Shown here: in pieces, positions 10,719 through 22,695 of the stretch
Numbering within the stretch: position 1 is the stretch's first letter
Layout: each line of letters begins with the position of its first letter
Assembly (NCBI GenBank): GCA_947579605.1
Contig: OX388307.1
Coordinates: forward strand, 25,583,237-25,647,236
Reading direction: 5' to 3'
Length of the DNA stretch: 64,000 bases
Source of the DNA: Athripsodes cinereus
Taxonomy: Eukaryota; Arthropoda; Insecta; Trichoptera; Leptoceridae
Program-made: the position numbers and the translations under genes
Notes under the pieces: model-generated
The model's input: only the letters and a program-made list of their open reading frames with translations
Databases searched by the model: none
What the model was told of the DNA's origin: nothing

Positions 10719-10763
10719 ATGGAGACGGAGGAGCTTACTAAGCTCGTGGATGGGATCTATAAG
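10719..10763 (+). CDS. IRSp53: IRSp53 (BAIAP2-family I-BAR protein), coding exon 1
   Basis: Fifteen codons, METEELTKLVDGIYK, ending in phase 0 at AAG|GTAAGT. Joined to the exon at 62197 this gives the beginning of an IMD/I-BAR domain, like BAIAP2/IRSp53 and the fly IRSp53 protein. The family links Rho GTPases to WAVE/Mena and bends the plasma membrane outward, promoting filopodia. This start is preferred because it is the first ATG after the in-frame TAA at 10695 and has A at -3 and G at +4. The segment is the start of helix 1. The rest of the IMD and the SH3 domain lie beyond the window. The intact LINE ends less than 400 bp upstream on the same strand. Confidence 0.88.
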
Positions 10764-11406
10764 GTAAGTTATCCGAAACTTTTTTTCCTATACTGATATT
10801 ACTTTCTTATTTCATGGCTATAAAACAAAATATTTTTTGAAACTCGTGTAAATATTTATTAACTATTTTCGTGTTTGTGCTTACAATATTACTATTCTTC
10901 TCTTACAATAAAGCATACAAATAAGGGTCTTATATACAATTAAAAAACATAGTGTTTTAAAAAATACGTATTTGAATCGAGATACTCGTATGTTGCGTCA
11001 ACAAAATGCAATCGTATAAATGTGTTTTTGTATAGTGTGCCATAAAACCATAATTTTATTTATTTCTCACATCACATCTAGACTTTCTTAAAAACTTTCA
11101 ATGAAATTATTGAAGTGTACAAGCTGTCCGCAATCTTTATTACATTCACATGTCAATCGACAGGGTGTTGTATATCATTACTTGACAGTTGCGGTTAGAA
11201 GCAAGATTAATCAATCATTTATTCGATCGCATAGTTGATAAACCATTTACTTTTCAATATGATAGACAAAGGTTATTTTTTTCTTTTATGATTGCACGTT
11301 TATCAAGAGACACAAGTTGTATTTTATCCGCTCAAAAGCTTAGACGACATGGATATAAATATATAAAAATGATATCTTTCTAAATTCATAAATTATCATA
11401 AACAAA

Positions 11407-11575
11407 GGTTCGTCGGTAGCCTGGGGGTAGAGTCTCGGCCTTCAGAACAAGGGGTCCGTGGTTCGATCCCAGGTGCCGGCAAACTTCCCTTTCACGGCAC
11501 AAGCTTTTAGCTTAGTGTGAAAGGTGTATAAGGTTGTATTTGGGTTTATAACAAAACCCAGATATATCTTTTTTT
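11407..11575 (+). mobile_element. tRNA-derived SINE (family 2)
   Basis: The tRNA-like head has an A box around TAGCCTGGGGGTAGAG (11417-11432) and B box GGTTCGATCCC (11460-11470). A body follows that includes TTTGGGTTTATAACAAAACCC and ends GATATATCTTTTTTT. The tail is interrupted by the hairpin element at 11576-11782 and probably resumes as the A run at 11795-11810. A reverse-strand copy is at 33365-33530 and a tail fragment at 43205-43250. Confidence 0.8.
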
Positions 11576-11794
11576 CGAAAAAATAAAACAGGTGTTTTAT
11601 TCTACTAAAGATTATATTTTGTGAGAGAGACGTCTTTCGTCTTATGAGGACATTGTCGTCGATTGACAATGTCCTCATAAGACGAAAGACGTCTCTCTCA
11701 CAAAATATAATCTTTAGTAGAATAAAACACCTGTTTTATTTTTTCGATATGGAATTCTACTACCTTAACACCGACACAGTGAATATCTTTTTTT
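11564..11794 (-). mobile_element. Hairpin-retroposon family, copy 2, nested in SINE tail, 12-bp duplication
   Basis: The element (11576-11782, 207 bp) is flanked by direct repeats ATATCTTTTTTT at 11564-11575 and 11783-11794. Bases 11576-11657 and 11665-11746 form a perfect inverted repeat of 82 bp around a 7-nt loop (GTCGATT). A unique 36-bp end (11747-11782, reading GTGTCGGTGTTAAGGTAGTAG on minus) matches the start of the copies at 3350 and 21793. The insertion site is the 3' tail of the SINE. Confidence 0.8.
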
Positions 11795-11810
11795 AAAAAA
11801 AAAAAAAAAA

Positions 11811-13829
11811 CACGTCAATTCCTGTAAGTTACGAATACCTGAAAGCTTTTTAATTTATTAAATTTGCATTATTGGATACAACGTATCTACGCACAAAAAA
11901 GTTGATATTTTTCCATTTTAATTTTGACTTTTTATATAGAAAATTTAATATAAAAAATTCAAGTAAGCAAATAACAAGTGAATATGGAAAAAAAAACTAT
12001 TAAAAGAAAAAATTAAAACATTTTGAAACAAATTGTGTGTTGGTTTTTAACAAAGAGAGTAACAATTTTTATTTACATTTGTTAAACACTGGTATGGCTC
12101 AAAGCAGTTTGTATTCCTTTGAACTACTCGTAGATGTAGTATGCGTGTATATGATTTGTTCAATGAATGCTTCCCAAAGGAATTTATTATAATTTGTGTA
12201 TCTATTTTATCCATTCTTAGAAACGCTACCTGTTCTTTATGAAGAATATTTATTTACTTGCACTATGAAAAATCTCGATGAAAGATACTACTTATATTTT
12301 CTCCATTCGTTTTCGCTTGATTGCATTTATTTACTTGTGAAATTGCTTTGGTTAGAAGCGTAGGTACCTGTGGTAAGCACATTAAATATGTTTTATGTAC
12401 AATTTATTCACCATTTGCACATCGTAAGAATATTTAATTTAATTCACTTACACTGCATGCACAAAGATACTCAAACCATTTTTATAATCGAAACATAAAT
12501 TACAAAGTTTAAATGATAGAATAAAAGTTTAAGTAAGGTAAAAATGTTATTGTTTGTTCTCAAGATTGTAAAATACTCTATCAAATTACTTTTACGAGTC
12601 ACTCTGTCACTGAATAGCAAAATAAGAACGAAAATTTAGAAAATATGAAGAAAAACTATTTACTTCTATAGGGCAATGCGGCAAAACGTACATTTTTCAA
12701 AACAAATTACGACATAATCGATAAAGGAAAGTATAAAACATTAACAATGTAATCAATAAAGTATAATAACTGATGCAAGCATACATGAGTTAATCACAAT
12801 GACGAGGTCAACACAATACTATGAGTTATTATCAATTACATATTTGTCTTCGGACACTAAAGGTTGATCTATTCTGAAGTAAAACATATAAACGTAGGTT
12901 TATCATCATAGTATGTATAAACGAACTGCAGTATCTTTGTACCGATATATTATCACCTGTTATATTCAAGTAGGTCCCTGTACGTATACGACGATCACTG
13001 TATCAAATGACTTGGAAGATTCTACAGTCGGTAGTTAGTAGAGTCGTGATATGCCAGCCATTTCTCAATGCTTTCCCTTAGTGAAGATACTTGTATGTGC
13101 ATCATGTAGGTATTTGTCTATGTCTTACGTTGGAAACATTAGGGATTTATTGACTATGTGTGCAAATATATTTAGTAACTAATGTTGTTTTGTAAGTTAT
13201 CTTTAAATGGCCAGAAAATATCCAAAAATGAATAAATCGTCACTCAGATAGTGAAAACACTAACATGTTTCATGAATTGTTTGTGCTTTTGGCTTTTTTG
13301 CATGTCTAAGGAGCAAATTTAAAAAAAAAGTATAAAAAAGGGTTAAATAAAATTATGTAATTGCTACTTAGTGTATAACTGGAAATATATTGAAAAATAC
13401 CATGGTTTGATTTCAAAGATGATTCTAATGATATTAATAGATATTCAATCGAAAAATACTCTATTTCTAAATTTTTATCACTGTACTGCAATCTTTCGTT
13501 CCTTTATGGTGCATCAATAATAAATTCATAATAAGAGCTTGAAGAAGAAAGAAAATCAAACTTTTATGTCGAAGAATTAAACTTAAAGTTTTCGAAACTT
13601 TCAAATTGCTTCGCTTATATTCTCCTTTGATGAAAGGACAAAATTTTATATAAATACTATAAAGAAAATTAAGAAAAAGAATGACGTTATAGTTTTAAAC
13701 TTTGTTCAACGATAGTTGACGGAAATTGAAGATTTATTATAATTTAATTATGTTGATTTTCTCAGAATCATAAAGTTGGAATAACACAACGACATTGTTA
13801 AATGAGACTTTCAATTCAGTAATGCTTAC
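11811..13829. other. Intron sequence, no recognised feature
   Basis: A+T-rich sequence between the SINE and the LTR element. No exon, RNA gene or clear repeat was seen. Confidence 0.5.
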
Positions 13830-13833
13830 ATGA
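13830..13833 (+). repeat. LTR element target-site duplication, left (ATGA)
   Basis: ATGA directly precedes the 5' LTR and matches ATGA at 21519-21522 directly after the 3' LTR. Confidence 0.85.
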
Positions 13834-16163
13834 TGTCATGAAATGAATATATACAAGACGGTATATATTATTTTTATATACCTAGATCGAATATTTGTAG
13901 TAGGTAATTAATATAGGAATGAAACTTAGTTTGATTTCAAGTGGTTGTTGAACACAACTAGCTATGTAGGAGACAGAGACAGGTATATTTCGGTGTGTGT
14001 CAGGAAGAGATGGATGTAGTTTTTTTTTGTTGCTTTGGGTCGACATTTTCAGGGTCTGAAGACAGAGTACTTATTACTCTGGGCAGTTTAGTTTTGAGCC
14101 TGGGAGAGGTGGGACTCAATCATATTAATCTCAGTGTTTGAATTCGATATATTTTAATATTTATTTACCCACCTTCGTAGTAGTTAGTACATTATTTTTT
14201 AGTGATATTTCCACAATTGGGAATATATAAAGATCATCCTAAATTACTTTTAATTAGCATTTAAAATCCGTGATGCTGCCAGCTGTCTAAGATAAGATTT
14301 TCTTTTAATATTATTAATTTATTATTTATATCTAGGTGTTAGGATACTCTCAGGATGTCTGTTGTCTACAAGGCAATATTTGTACTCAAGGATTTATTAT
14401 TTTACGGATTTTGAAAACGAAGGAATTATGTGTTATATGTACATTTATTTTCAGTATTATTGTATGTATGTATGTACCTGTGGCTGATTTTATATAGCGC
14501 GGTCCGACACATCTAGAACTAGACTAATAACAGTGGCGCACCGCTCTACCCAATATTATACTTTTATTTAATTTACTTTACCATAACGATGGAGTATACA
14601 GTTTGAAGAGGAGTTATATGTTGAGAAGGATATTATTTGATTATTAATTTAATTACATATTTTATCATCGAATGTCATTTGTATTCTACGAACTTACTGG
14701 ATTTTTCTACTTATTCAACATGCTGTAGTTGCTGCGATATCATGAAAGGAACAAATTTGACATTTTGCATGACACTAATCATAAGAAATATTTATGTATT
14801 TATTGGTCTTAATATATTTTTATTTGACTTACATGATTCCTAAATTCTCCTCACCATAAATATGTAGTCTTTTATAGCTAAATCTTGTCGAGATTACCTT
14901 ATGGATATGGATCCTTTCTGCCTATCGACGCTAGACTAGCTACCTTGTGTCTATAGTGTGGGACTGATCTATTCGTAACCACATATTTATCATTATTATT
15001 ATACAATTATGCACGAGACGTATTATGTGCTTTGTAGAATTATATATTATATACTAACAATTTCAGTCCTAACCCTGCTTCGAAATGTAGGTGTACCGTT
15101 AGCAAGCCCTGCTCCCATCTCTTCGATTCCGCTTTCGAGACAAGGGTCAATGCGGGTCTTGCCCCGTTTCCCACCAGGGTCCTAGACAAAGCTTCTTAAC
15201 ATATATTTATAATTATTCTTATTATATATAGCTGCACGTTCTAATGAGTATACATATTATATATTATTTTATATATCCGGGTGTAGTTTAGTGCACACGG
15301 GCTCAAAATGCGGCATGGGACAGTTTGAGACGTGAGGGGGCGGAGGCGGCGCTCCTTCAGCATGGACACAGCATGCTTTTCATGCACTAACATGGTAGTT
15401 AGTCTCTGAAAATGATGTCATAGCAATTGTGTTGAAATTTAATTAATATTCAAAAGTAATAAGGTAATGTTTTGGGGTGCGCCACTGTCCTTTACGACGC
15501 AACGAATTAGTAGGTATGTTTTAGAACATATGTACATACATTGGTTATAGGTACTATGAAATGGTTATCTTATGTAGGGACATAGATCGGCAACCAGTTA
15601 CCATACAACATTCTCGTAATGATATAGAATAATATTATTTGAATTTTATGTTATGATGATTGTTATGTTATATTTCGTTATGTTTTATTATGCACTATTT
15701 TTATTATGTTATTTTACAGTATCTCAAGGTAAGTGATCTGACGTCAAAGTTGACCTCAGAGTTAATATGTATCAAAATTCATGTTTAAATTGTTTTATTG
15801 ATTTTGTTGTTCTTTTTGATTATTGAAATGTATATTTCAGGTGACTTATTTTGCGTTTTTAAAAATACACAACGTAGGTAAAATTATCGGCAAAACACAA
15901 CGTACTGGGTCCAAATCTTCTGAAATAGTTAATAGATAATCTAGACGATCACGAAAGGCCAAAATTCGTTAATTAATTTAATTAGGAATGCGATATTTCG
16001 TACGTATATTTGCAACAATGCGAAAATTCATACAATTCTTAGCTAGTCGGATAGGGATGTAAATTCTAGTTTGGGAATCATTTATTACAGTAGGTATAGT
16101 TTAGAAGCTAGGATGTTGCAAATTCGGTGCTTAGAATGGTTTAAAATAGGTAGGGTCATCACA
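13834..16163 (+). repeat. 5' LTR (2,330 bp)
   Basis: Direct repeat of 19189-21518 with the same length and the same 68-codon chance frame (14637 and 19992). It contains an AG|GTAAGT donor-like site at 15729 and a pyrimidine-poor acceptor-like CAG near 15840. The promoter and polyadenylation site of the element are expected here but I could not place them. Confidence 0.95.
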
Positions 16164-16165
16164 AA

Positions 16166-16181
16166 TGGTGCCTTGGACCAG
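16166..16181 (+). other. Candidate primer-binding site
   Basis: TGGTGCCTTGGACCAG begins 2 nt after the 5' LTR. TGG matches the CCA end of a tRNA. The rest resembles the complement of a tRNA-Gly 3' end (TGGTGC.TTGG.C) with a few mismatches; the primer identity is inference. Confidence 0.6.
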
Positions 16182-18224
16182 AATATTATGTCTGTCATTG
16201 CAGACATAAACTGGGTTTTTACGGAGTAGAAGTGGGTTTTGGGTTTGCGATGATAAATAACTAAAATCATGAATATTGGAGGGGGGGAGAGCATAAATGG
16301 GTTTTGAGGAGTAGAACTGGGTTATGGACAGAGGAATGTGTTTGGTTTTTGAGGGGAGGAATAAAATTTATTCTTGGTAGATGTAGCGAGGAAATTGGTT
16401 GTTGATTTTTTTACTTCGAGAACCGCGGGTTGGTTATCCATGGATTATAGTGTTAGTCGAATTAGGCAACATGATATTATATTTGTGTTTGGCTATCTAT
16501 AGGTATATACCAAACGTTATGCACAATAATATCGTGAACCCTTAAGAGTTCATTCGGAATTATGTCCTTATGAATAGTCTATTAAAGAACGCTTGTGATT
16601 CAGGTATAAAATTGGATAGGTATATATATGTTGAAATCCTGAATAGTTCTTTATTTTATTCAATAATGTATATAGGTACCAAAAATATGTACTTTCATAA
16701 GAAGATTGGGTGTTAGAAAAATGGAATATTATATTCCCAAGTAGACTTGTAAACATGAATATTAGGTATGTGGAGTTTATTTTATGTGTATGGGTAGGTA
16801 TATGACTAGAGTTTTTAGGATTTTTAGATATTATAGTATTTGGGTAAAATGGATAAATAATAGGTAGGTATATAGTTTGATGTTAGTTATATGTACCAAG
16901 TGGATGTTTGTTAGGGACAAGAATTGTACCTAATTATAATAGGTATTATTATTTTTTTGGGGGATATGGTCTTAACATTTTACAGTATTTGTAAGTTAAG
17001 TGTTTGTTTTTAAACTTTTAGAATTCTGTCAAGTTAATTATTTGGGGTGTGAAATAAATTTATTATCGGGGTATGAATGGTGAATATATTATTGAGTTTG
17101 AAATAATATTAGACCAGATTTTATGAGTATCTGATAACATACATAATACAATATATGAATGAAGCGGATAAGTATATAAGCAATAATCGAATGATGGGTT
17201 TTGATAAAATCACGATTTAGGTGATTATTTTTACAGTTATATGTTAAACGGTTAGCTGGAAGAAATAGTGGATATTCATTCTTACAGGCTCAGGTTGGAG
17301 GGGATAACCTACACTCTTTTAAGCCCGGGGGGGGGGCAAAACCAAGGGCTTCACATTGGATAACGTTGGAACACTTTGTGTACCCTGAAAGGTGGTATCT
17401 ATCATTTTAAAATGGAGGACTGGAAGAAGAAACGAATTTATGAAAATATTCTAAGAAGAAAGAGGCTGGTGTTCGCTGATATAACACATCATGTCTTCCA
17501 AATAGAGAAATAAGATGTACAACCTATGGATGCTAGAGAATCGATTGTGAATCTATCGATGTCACTAATGGAATAAACTATTTTAATGTGTTATAATTTT
17601 AAATTGTGGTGTCAAATATTGTAATAATATTATTCGAGGGAAGAGAAGAATATAAGAGTGAAGTTATTTAAATGTGAACTATAAAGTGTTTAGTTATTAT
17701 TATTTTACAAGTGGAACGAATATTATGATATTATGTACCTTTGTGGTTATAGTTGTGTGTAAATATAATATTTAGTTGTGTGTGTGATAGTTTGAAATAG
17801 ACAAGTGTTTTTTTTTTCAGGACTTTTGAAATGAATGAGGACGATTCATTTATATATACCTAATATGTAGGTATATACACTAGGTGACTGTTATATTGGA
17901 TACAAGGGAAATTCTATATACCTATTATAGAATAACATATTGGGATGTATTATGTAGATATTGTCAATGCAACTCGTTTAAATATTGCGTTCTGTATCTT
18001 ATATGCGTGAATGTGCGTAAACACATTGAGGGAGGGGTTCCCACCACTTACCCCTGGATGTTCAAGAACATAGTACGTTATCTTCCTTTTAAATTATTTG
18101 TGGTATTATTATGGGTGATTTATTTTAGGTACATAATTATAGGTATTTTGAGTTAGCTGTTCGCGTTTGAAATTATTTAGGCACACTGTCAACACATTAA
18201 CACGAATTTTGTTGGTTAGCTGGA

Positions 18225-18412
18225 GGATGCTGCACAACTTGTAGAATTATGTGGCTTGATCACGTGGATCGAATTCTTATGGAAGGCCGCGTGTTGAGTA
18301 GGAGAAATCGGTATGAATTGTGTGAGGGATTGTAAGGCAGTGATGGAGGCGAGGGATGTGTGCCAAGATAGAAGGATTTGTCGTTTGGTTCTCTCTGTCT
18401 ACCCCATCTGAG
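18225..18412 (+). pseudogene. LINE C-terminal fragment inside the LTR element
   Basis: A broken frame gives WLDHVDRILMEGRVLSR and then VMEARDVCQDRRICRLVLSV followed by a stop. This pattern ends many RTE-like insect LINE proteins ('EA..VC.DR..W...VS.YP'). A related ending occurs at 63425-63500. It was either inserted into, or captured by, an ancestor of the LTR element. Confidence 0.4.
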
Positions 18413-19178
18413 ACGCAGCGTGATGGTGCTGAGAGATGAATGGTTATTTAGGATGGGTTGCCGGTGGAGAGTTGGTCTCCCACTTTTTCCGTGAGTCTTC
18501 GTGTGTTCTGTAGGAGGACGGGTGTTCTAGGAAATTAAGACATTTAGCATCTTGGATTCAGCGATGAGGTTTGCCGCCGTCATGAATGTTCTGAATTGGT
18601 ACGGAGAGGACGATTTGCATGTCTATTTGTGTGCTGCAGGACTACTGGTTGCATCGGCAAAGGAATCATGGATATGAGACATCTGGCGAGTAGTACAGGA
18701 TTGGTGTTACCAGCGAATTGGATCACCCTGAAGAATGCATATATGGACTATAAAGAACCACACGACTATGAATAATTATAATGATGTGTGAACATGATTA
18801 CATGAAAAGGAATTTTAACAAAATGCAACTTGGATATTAAAGTATTGGCACAAACTTGTTATTATTATTTTATGTTCTATAGATGTTATGACATAAAATA
18901 ATAACGAAACTCGAAATAATAAAATATAACAGAATATTAAAATATTATGTTATGTTGGGACAATAATATTGAACGAGTATATCTCAAGTGGTAGCGTTGG
19001 GGTGTATTATAATTATTGATGACTTGAATAGAGGGACACAGTTGACGAGGTACCTACGACCTATCGGAAGACAGGGGCGTACTCGAAAGTTGGAATTAAA
19101 TAATTATGAAAAATAATTAGAAAATAAATAATTGTTTGTGAGATAATGCCTCATCCATTTTGTCTTCAGCATGATCTC

Positions 19179-19188
19179 AAAGGGGGGA
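19179..19188 (+). other. Polypurine tract
   Basis: AAAGGGGGGA abuts the 3' LTR start TGTCATG, the expected position of the plus-strand primer for reverse transcription. Confidence 0.85.
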
Positions 19189-21518
19189 TGTCATGAAATG
19201 AATATATACAAGACGGTATATATTATTTTTATATACCTAGATCGAATATTTGTAGTAGGTAATTAATATAGGAATGAAACTTAGTTTGATTTCAAGTGGT
19301 TGTTGAACACAACTAGCTATGTAGGAGACAGAGACAGGTATATTTCGGTGTGTGTCAGGAAGAGATGGATGTAGTTTTTTTTTGTTGCTTTGGGTCGACA
19401 TTTTCAGGGTCTGAAGACAGAGTACTTATTACTCTGGGCAGTTTAGTTTTGAGCCTGGGAGAGGTGGGACTCAATCATATTAATCTCAGTGTTTGAATTC
19501 GATATATTTTAATATTTATTTACCCACCTTCGTAGTAGTTAGTACATTATTTTTTAGTGATATTTCCACAATTGGGAATATATAAAGATCATCCTAAATT
19601 ACTTTTAATTAGCATTTAAAATCCGTGATGCTGCCAGCTGTCTAAGATAAGATTTTCTTTTAATATTATTAATTTATTATTTATATCTAGGTGTTAGGAT
19701 ACTCTCAGGATGTCTGTTGTCTACAAGGCAATATTTGTACTCAAGGATTTATTATTTTACGGATTTTGAAAACGAAGGAATTATGTGTTATATGTACATT
19801 TATTTTCAGTATTATTGTATGTATGTATGTACCTGTGGCTGATTTTATATAGCGCGGTCCGACACATCTAGAACTAGACTAATAACAGTGGCGCACCGCT
19901 CTACCCAATATTATACTTTTATTTAATTTACTTTACCATAACGATGGAGTATACAGTTTGAAGAGGAGTTATATGTTGAGAAGGATATTATTTGATTATT
20001 AATTTAATTACATATTTTATCATCGAATGTCATTTGTATTCTACGAACTTACTGGATTTTTCTACTTATTCAACATGCTGTAGTTGCTGCGATATCATGA
20101 AAGGAACAAATTTGACATTTTGCATGACACTAATCATAAGAAATATTTATGTATTTATTGGTCTTAATATATTTTTATTTGACTTACATGATTCCTAAAT
20201 TCTCCTCACCATAAATATGTAGTCTTTTATAGCTAAATCTTGTCGAGATTACCTTATGGATATGGATCCTTTCTGCCTATCGACGCTAGACTAGCTACCT
20301 TGTGTCTATAGTGTGGGACTGATCTATTCGTAACCACATATTTATCATTATTATTATACAATTATGCACGAGACGTATTATGTGCTTTGTAGAATTATAT
20401 ATTATATACTAACAATTTCAGTCCTAACCCTGCTTCGAAATGTAGGTGTACCGTTAGCAAGCCCTGCTCCCATCTCTTCGATTCCGCTTTCGAGACAAGG
20501 GTCAATGCGGGTCTTGCCCCGTTTCCCACCAGGGTCCTAGACAAAGCTTCTTAACATATATTTATAATTATTCTTATTATATATAGCTGCACGTTCTAAT
20601 GAGTATACATATTATATATTATTTTATATATCCGGGTGTAGTTTAGTGCACACGGGCTCAAAATGCGGCATGGGACAGTTTGAGACGTGAGGGGGCGGAG
20701 GCGGCGCTCCTTCAGCATGGACACAGCATGCTTTTCATGCACTAACATGGTAGTTAGTCTCTGAAAATGATGTCATAGCAATTGTGTTGAAATTTAATTA
20801 ATATTCAAAAGTAATAAGGTAATGTTTTGGGGTGCGCCACTGTCCTTTACGACGCAACGAATTAGTAGGTATGTTTTAGAACATATGTACATACATTGGT
20901 TATAGGTACTATGAAATGGTTATCTTATGTAGGGACATAGATCGGCAACCAGTTACCATACAACATTCTCGTAATGATATAGAATAATATTATTTGAATT
21001 TTATGTTATGATGATTGTTATGTTATATTTCGTTATGTTTTATTATGCACTATTTTTATTATGTTATTTTACAGTATCTCAAGGTAAGTGATCTGACGTC
21101 AAAGTTGACCTCAGAGTTAATATGTATCAAAATTCATGTTTAAATTGTTTTATTGATTTTGTTGTTCTTTTTGATTATTGAAATGTATATTTCAGGTGAC
21201 TTATTTTGCGTTTTTAAAAATACACAACGTAGGTAAAATTATCGGCAAAACACAACGTACTGGGTCCAAATCTTCTGAAATAGTTAATAGATAATCTAGA
21301 CGATCACGAAAGGCCAAAATTCGTTAATTAATTTAATTAGGAATGCGATATTTCGTACGTATATTTGCAACAATGCGAAAATTCATACAATTCTTAGCTA
21401 GTCGGATAGGGATGTAAATTCTAGTTTGGGAATCATTTATTACAGTAGGTATAGTTTAGAAGCTAGGATGTTGCAAATTCGGTGCTTAGAATGGTTTAAA
21501 ATAGGTAGGGTCATCACA
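19189..21518 (+). repeat. 3' LTR (2,330 bp)
   Basis: Same length as the 5' LTR and identical wherever compared. Ends TCATCACA and is followed by the ATGA duplication. Confidence 0.95.
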
Positions 21519-21779
21519 ATGAGGAATGGGCAGAAAAAGCGTAGGTATTAAAGAGCAGATTTGTTTGATCGTTTCGTCTGATTGCCCAATTTGGAATACA
21601 ATTTCAGGTGTATAATAGGTAGAAAATCAAACTAATTGAGTTTTTCCGACTTTTTTCACTTAAAGTGAGTACATATATTTCTATATTGCTAAAGACTAGT
21701 TTAAAAAGCATTCGTAGAATATAATACACTCTTATCATCTTAGGCTCAGTGAAGAAGCAACCTTAATCTATATTAAAAG

Positions 21780-21957
21780 CTCTAAACAATTTATTCACTG
21801 TGTCGGTGTTTAGGTAGTAGAATTCCATATCGAAATAAATAAAACAAGCGTTGACACAGAGATTGACAATGTCCTTATAAGATGAAAAACGTCTCTCTCA
21901 TCGAATAAATCATTAGAAGAATAAAACGCTTGTTTTATTTATTTCTCTAAACAATTT
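21780..21957 (+). mobile_element. Hairpin-retroposon family, copy 3, 13-bp duplication
   Basis: The element 21793-21944 (152 bp) lies between direct repeats CTCTAAACAATTT (21780-21792 and 21945-21957). It starts ATTCACTGTGTCGGTGTTTA and ends with an imperfect inverted repeat pairing the region after 21830 with the end at 21944 (AAATAAATAAAACAAGCG against its complement). Same family as 3350 and 11576. Confidence 0.8.
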
Positions 21958-22607
21958 TTCAAAAGTATAATACTTTTTGTTCAAATCAAATGTGAATCTG
22001 AAAACAAATTAATATTGTAAATCTTACCATGTAACTGTGGTCTTACCTCCACTATCATTTAATGTACCTATAACAAGCACACACAGGCAAAGTTTTCCAA
22101 CCAAAGCAAATTATTCTCGGACTTGCTTTTGTGTTTGGTCTACCTCTAGATAAACTTCCATAGTTCACATCGAAAAACTTTCGCAATTAAGATTTTAAAC
22201 GAGTTTCAAGTGATAAAACATTAATTCTACAATGTAACTAGCCTTTGTTTGTCCACTTAAATTTAAGATATGTGCCTATAATAATGTGGTGGTTAACGGT
22301 GTGATAATAGTCTCCAAGAGACAATTTGAAGAATCCGGCTTTACTCCTTCTTCATAGCCCAAGTACATTAATTACTTTGAGAGTGTTTGAAGAGGATATT
22401 GAGGTTTTGAGGTTTTTAATAAAACAAGAATAATTTTTTATTAATTAAAATTAGGATGAGCAGAAAACTTAAGCTAAAAATGTAAATTGGAATGAATTTT
22501 CTCCAAATTTTATCTGAATTAGCTCCGATTTGGAGCACGTATGAATTTGAACCTTTGCTTATAATTCTTGAAGTTCATTCAAGAATTCATCAATCAATTG
22601 TCTTTCA

Positions 22608-22695
22608 ACATTCCTCCTGGGTGCATAGGTTTAGCTGCACTCACAGAGAATCTTTGCGCCAATTGAGTCACCCTCTCTTAAAATATTCTTAGCAC
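22608..22695 (-). pseudogene. LINE family A 3' end, decayed
   Basis: The minus strand aligns without large gaps to the last about 90 bases of the family A coding end at 2570-2660 (GGTGACTCAATTGGCGCAAAG in place of GGTGACGCAATTGGCACAGAG). No usable frame remains. Confidence 0.6.

Larger units (their letters stand above)
16164..19188 (+). other. LTR element internal region, non-coding
   Basis: No long frame on either strand. Just after the PBS there are degenerate direct repeats with the core GGGTTTT..GGAGTAGAA (16210-16330). From about 16560 to 17800 the + strand is strongly depleted of C relative to G. A G10 run lies at about 17327-17336. A LINE-like C-terminal fragment lies at 18225-18412. 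Confidence 0.8.
13834..21518 (+). mobile_element. Non-autonomous LTR retrotransposon (LARD-like), 7,685 bp
   Basis: Complete structure: ATGA duplication (13830-13833), 5' LTR (13834-16163), PBS-like site after 2 nt, internal region 16164-19188 (3,025 bp), polypurine tract (19179-19188), 3' LTR (19189-21518) and ATGA duplication (21519-21522). The LTRs start TGTCATGAAATG and end TCATCACA. No gag, protease, reverse transcriptase, RNase H or integrase frame exists inside, so it must move with proteins from another element. Long LTRs plus a non-coding interior is the LARD layout. A 4-bp duplication fits Ty3/gypsy, but BEL/Pao is not excluded. Equal LTR lengths, and identity wherever I compared them, imply a recent insertion. 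Confidence 0.92.

Noticed and set aside
11407..11480. tRNA gene from the A and B boxes
   Set aside because: The head does not give a complete cloverleaf and is followed by a repeated body with a second copy at 33365; it is a SINE.
11640..11700. TTATGAGGACATTGTC...GACGAAA as a hammerhead ribozyme in the hairpin element
   Set aside because: The CUGANGA core is not matched, and the strings are complementary to each other within a perfect palindrome.
14637..20198. Identical 68-codon frames at 14637 and 19992
   Set aside because: They are the same position of the two LTRs, so duplication explains the identity; not evidence of a conserved gene.
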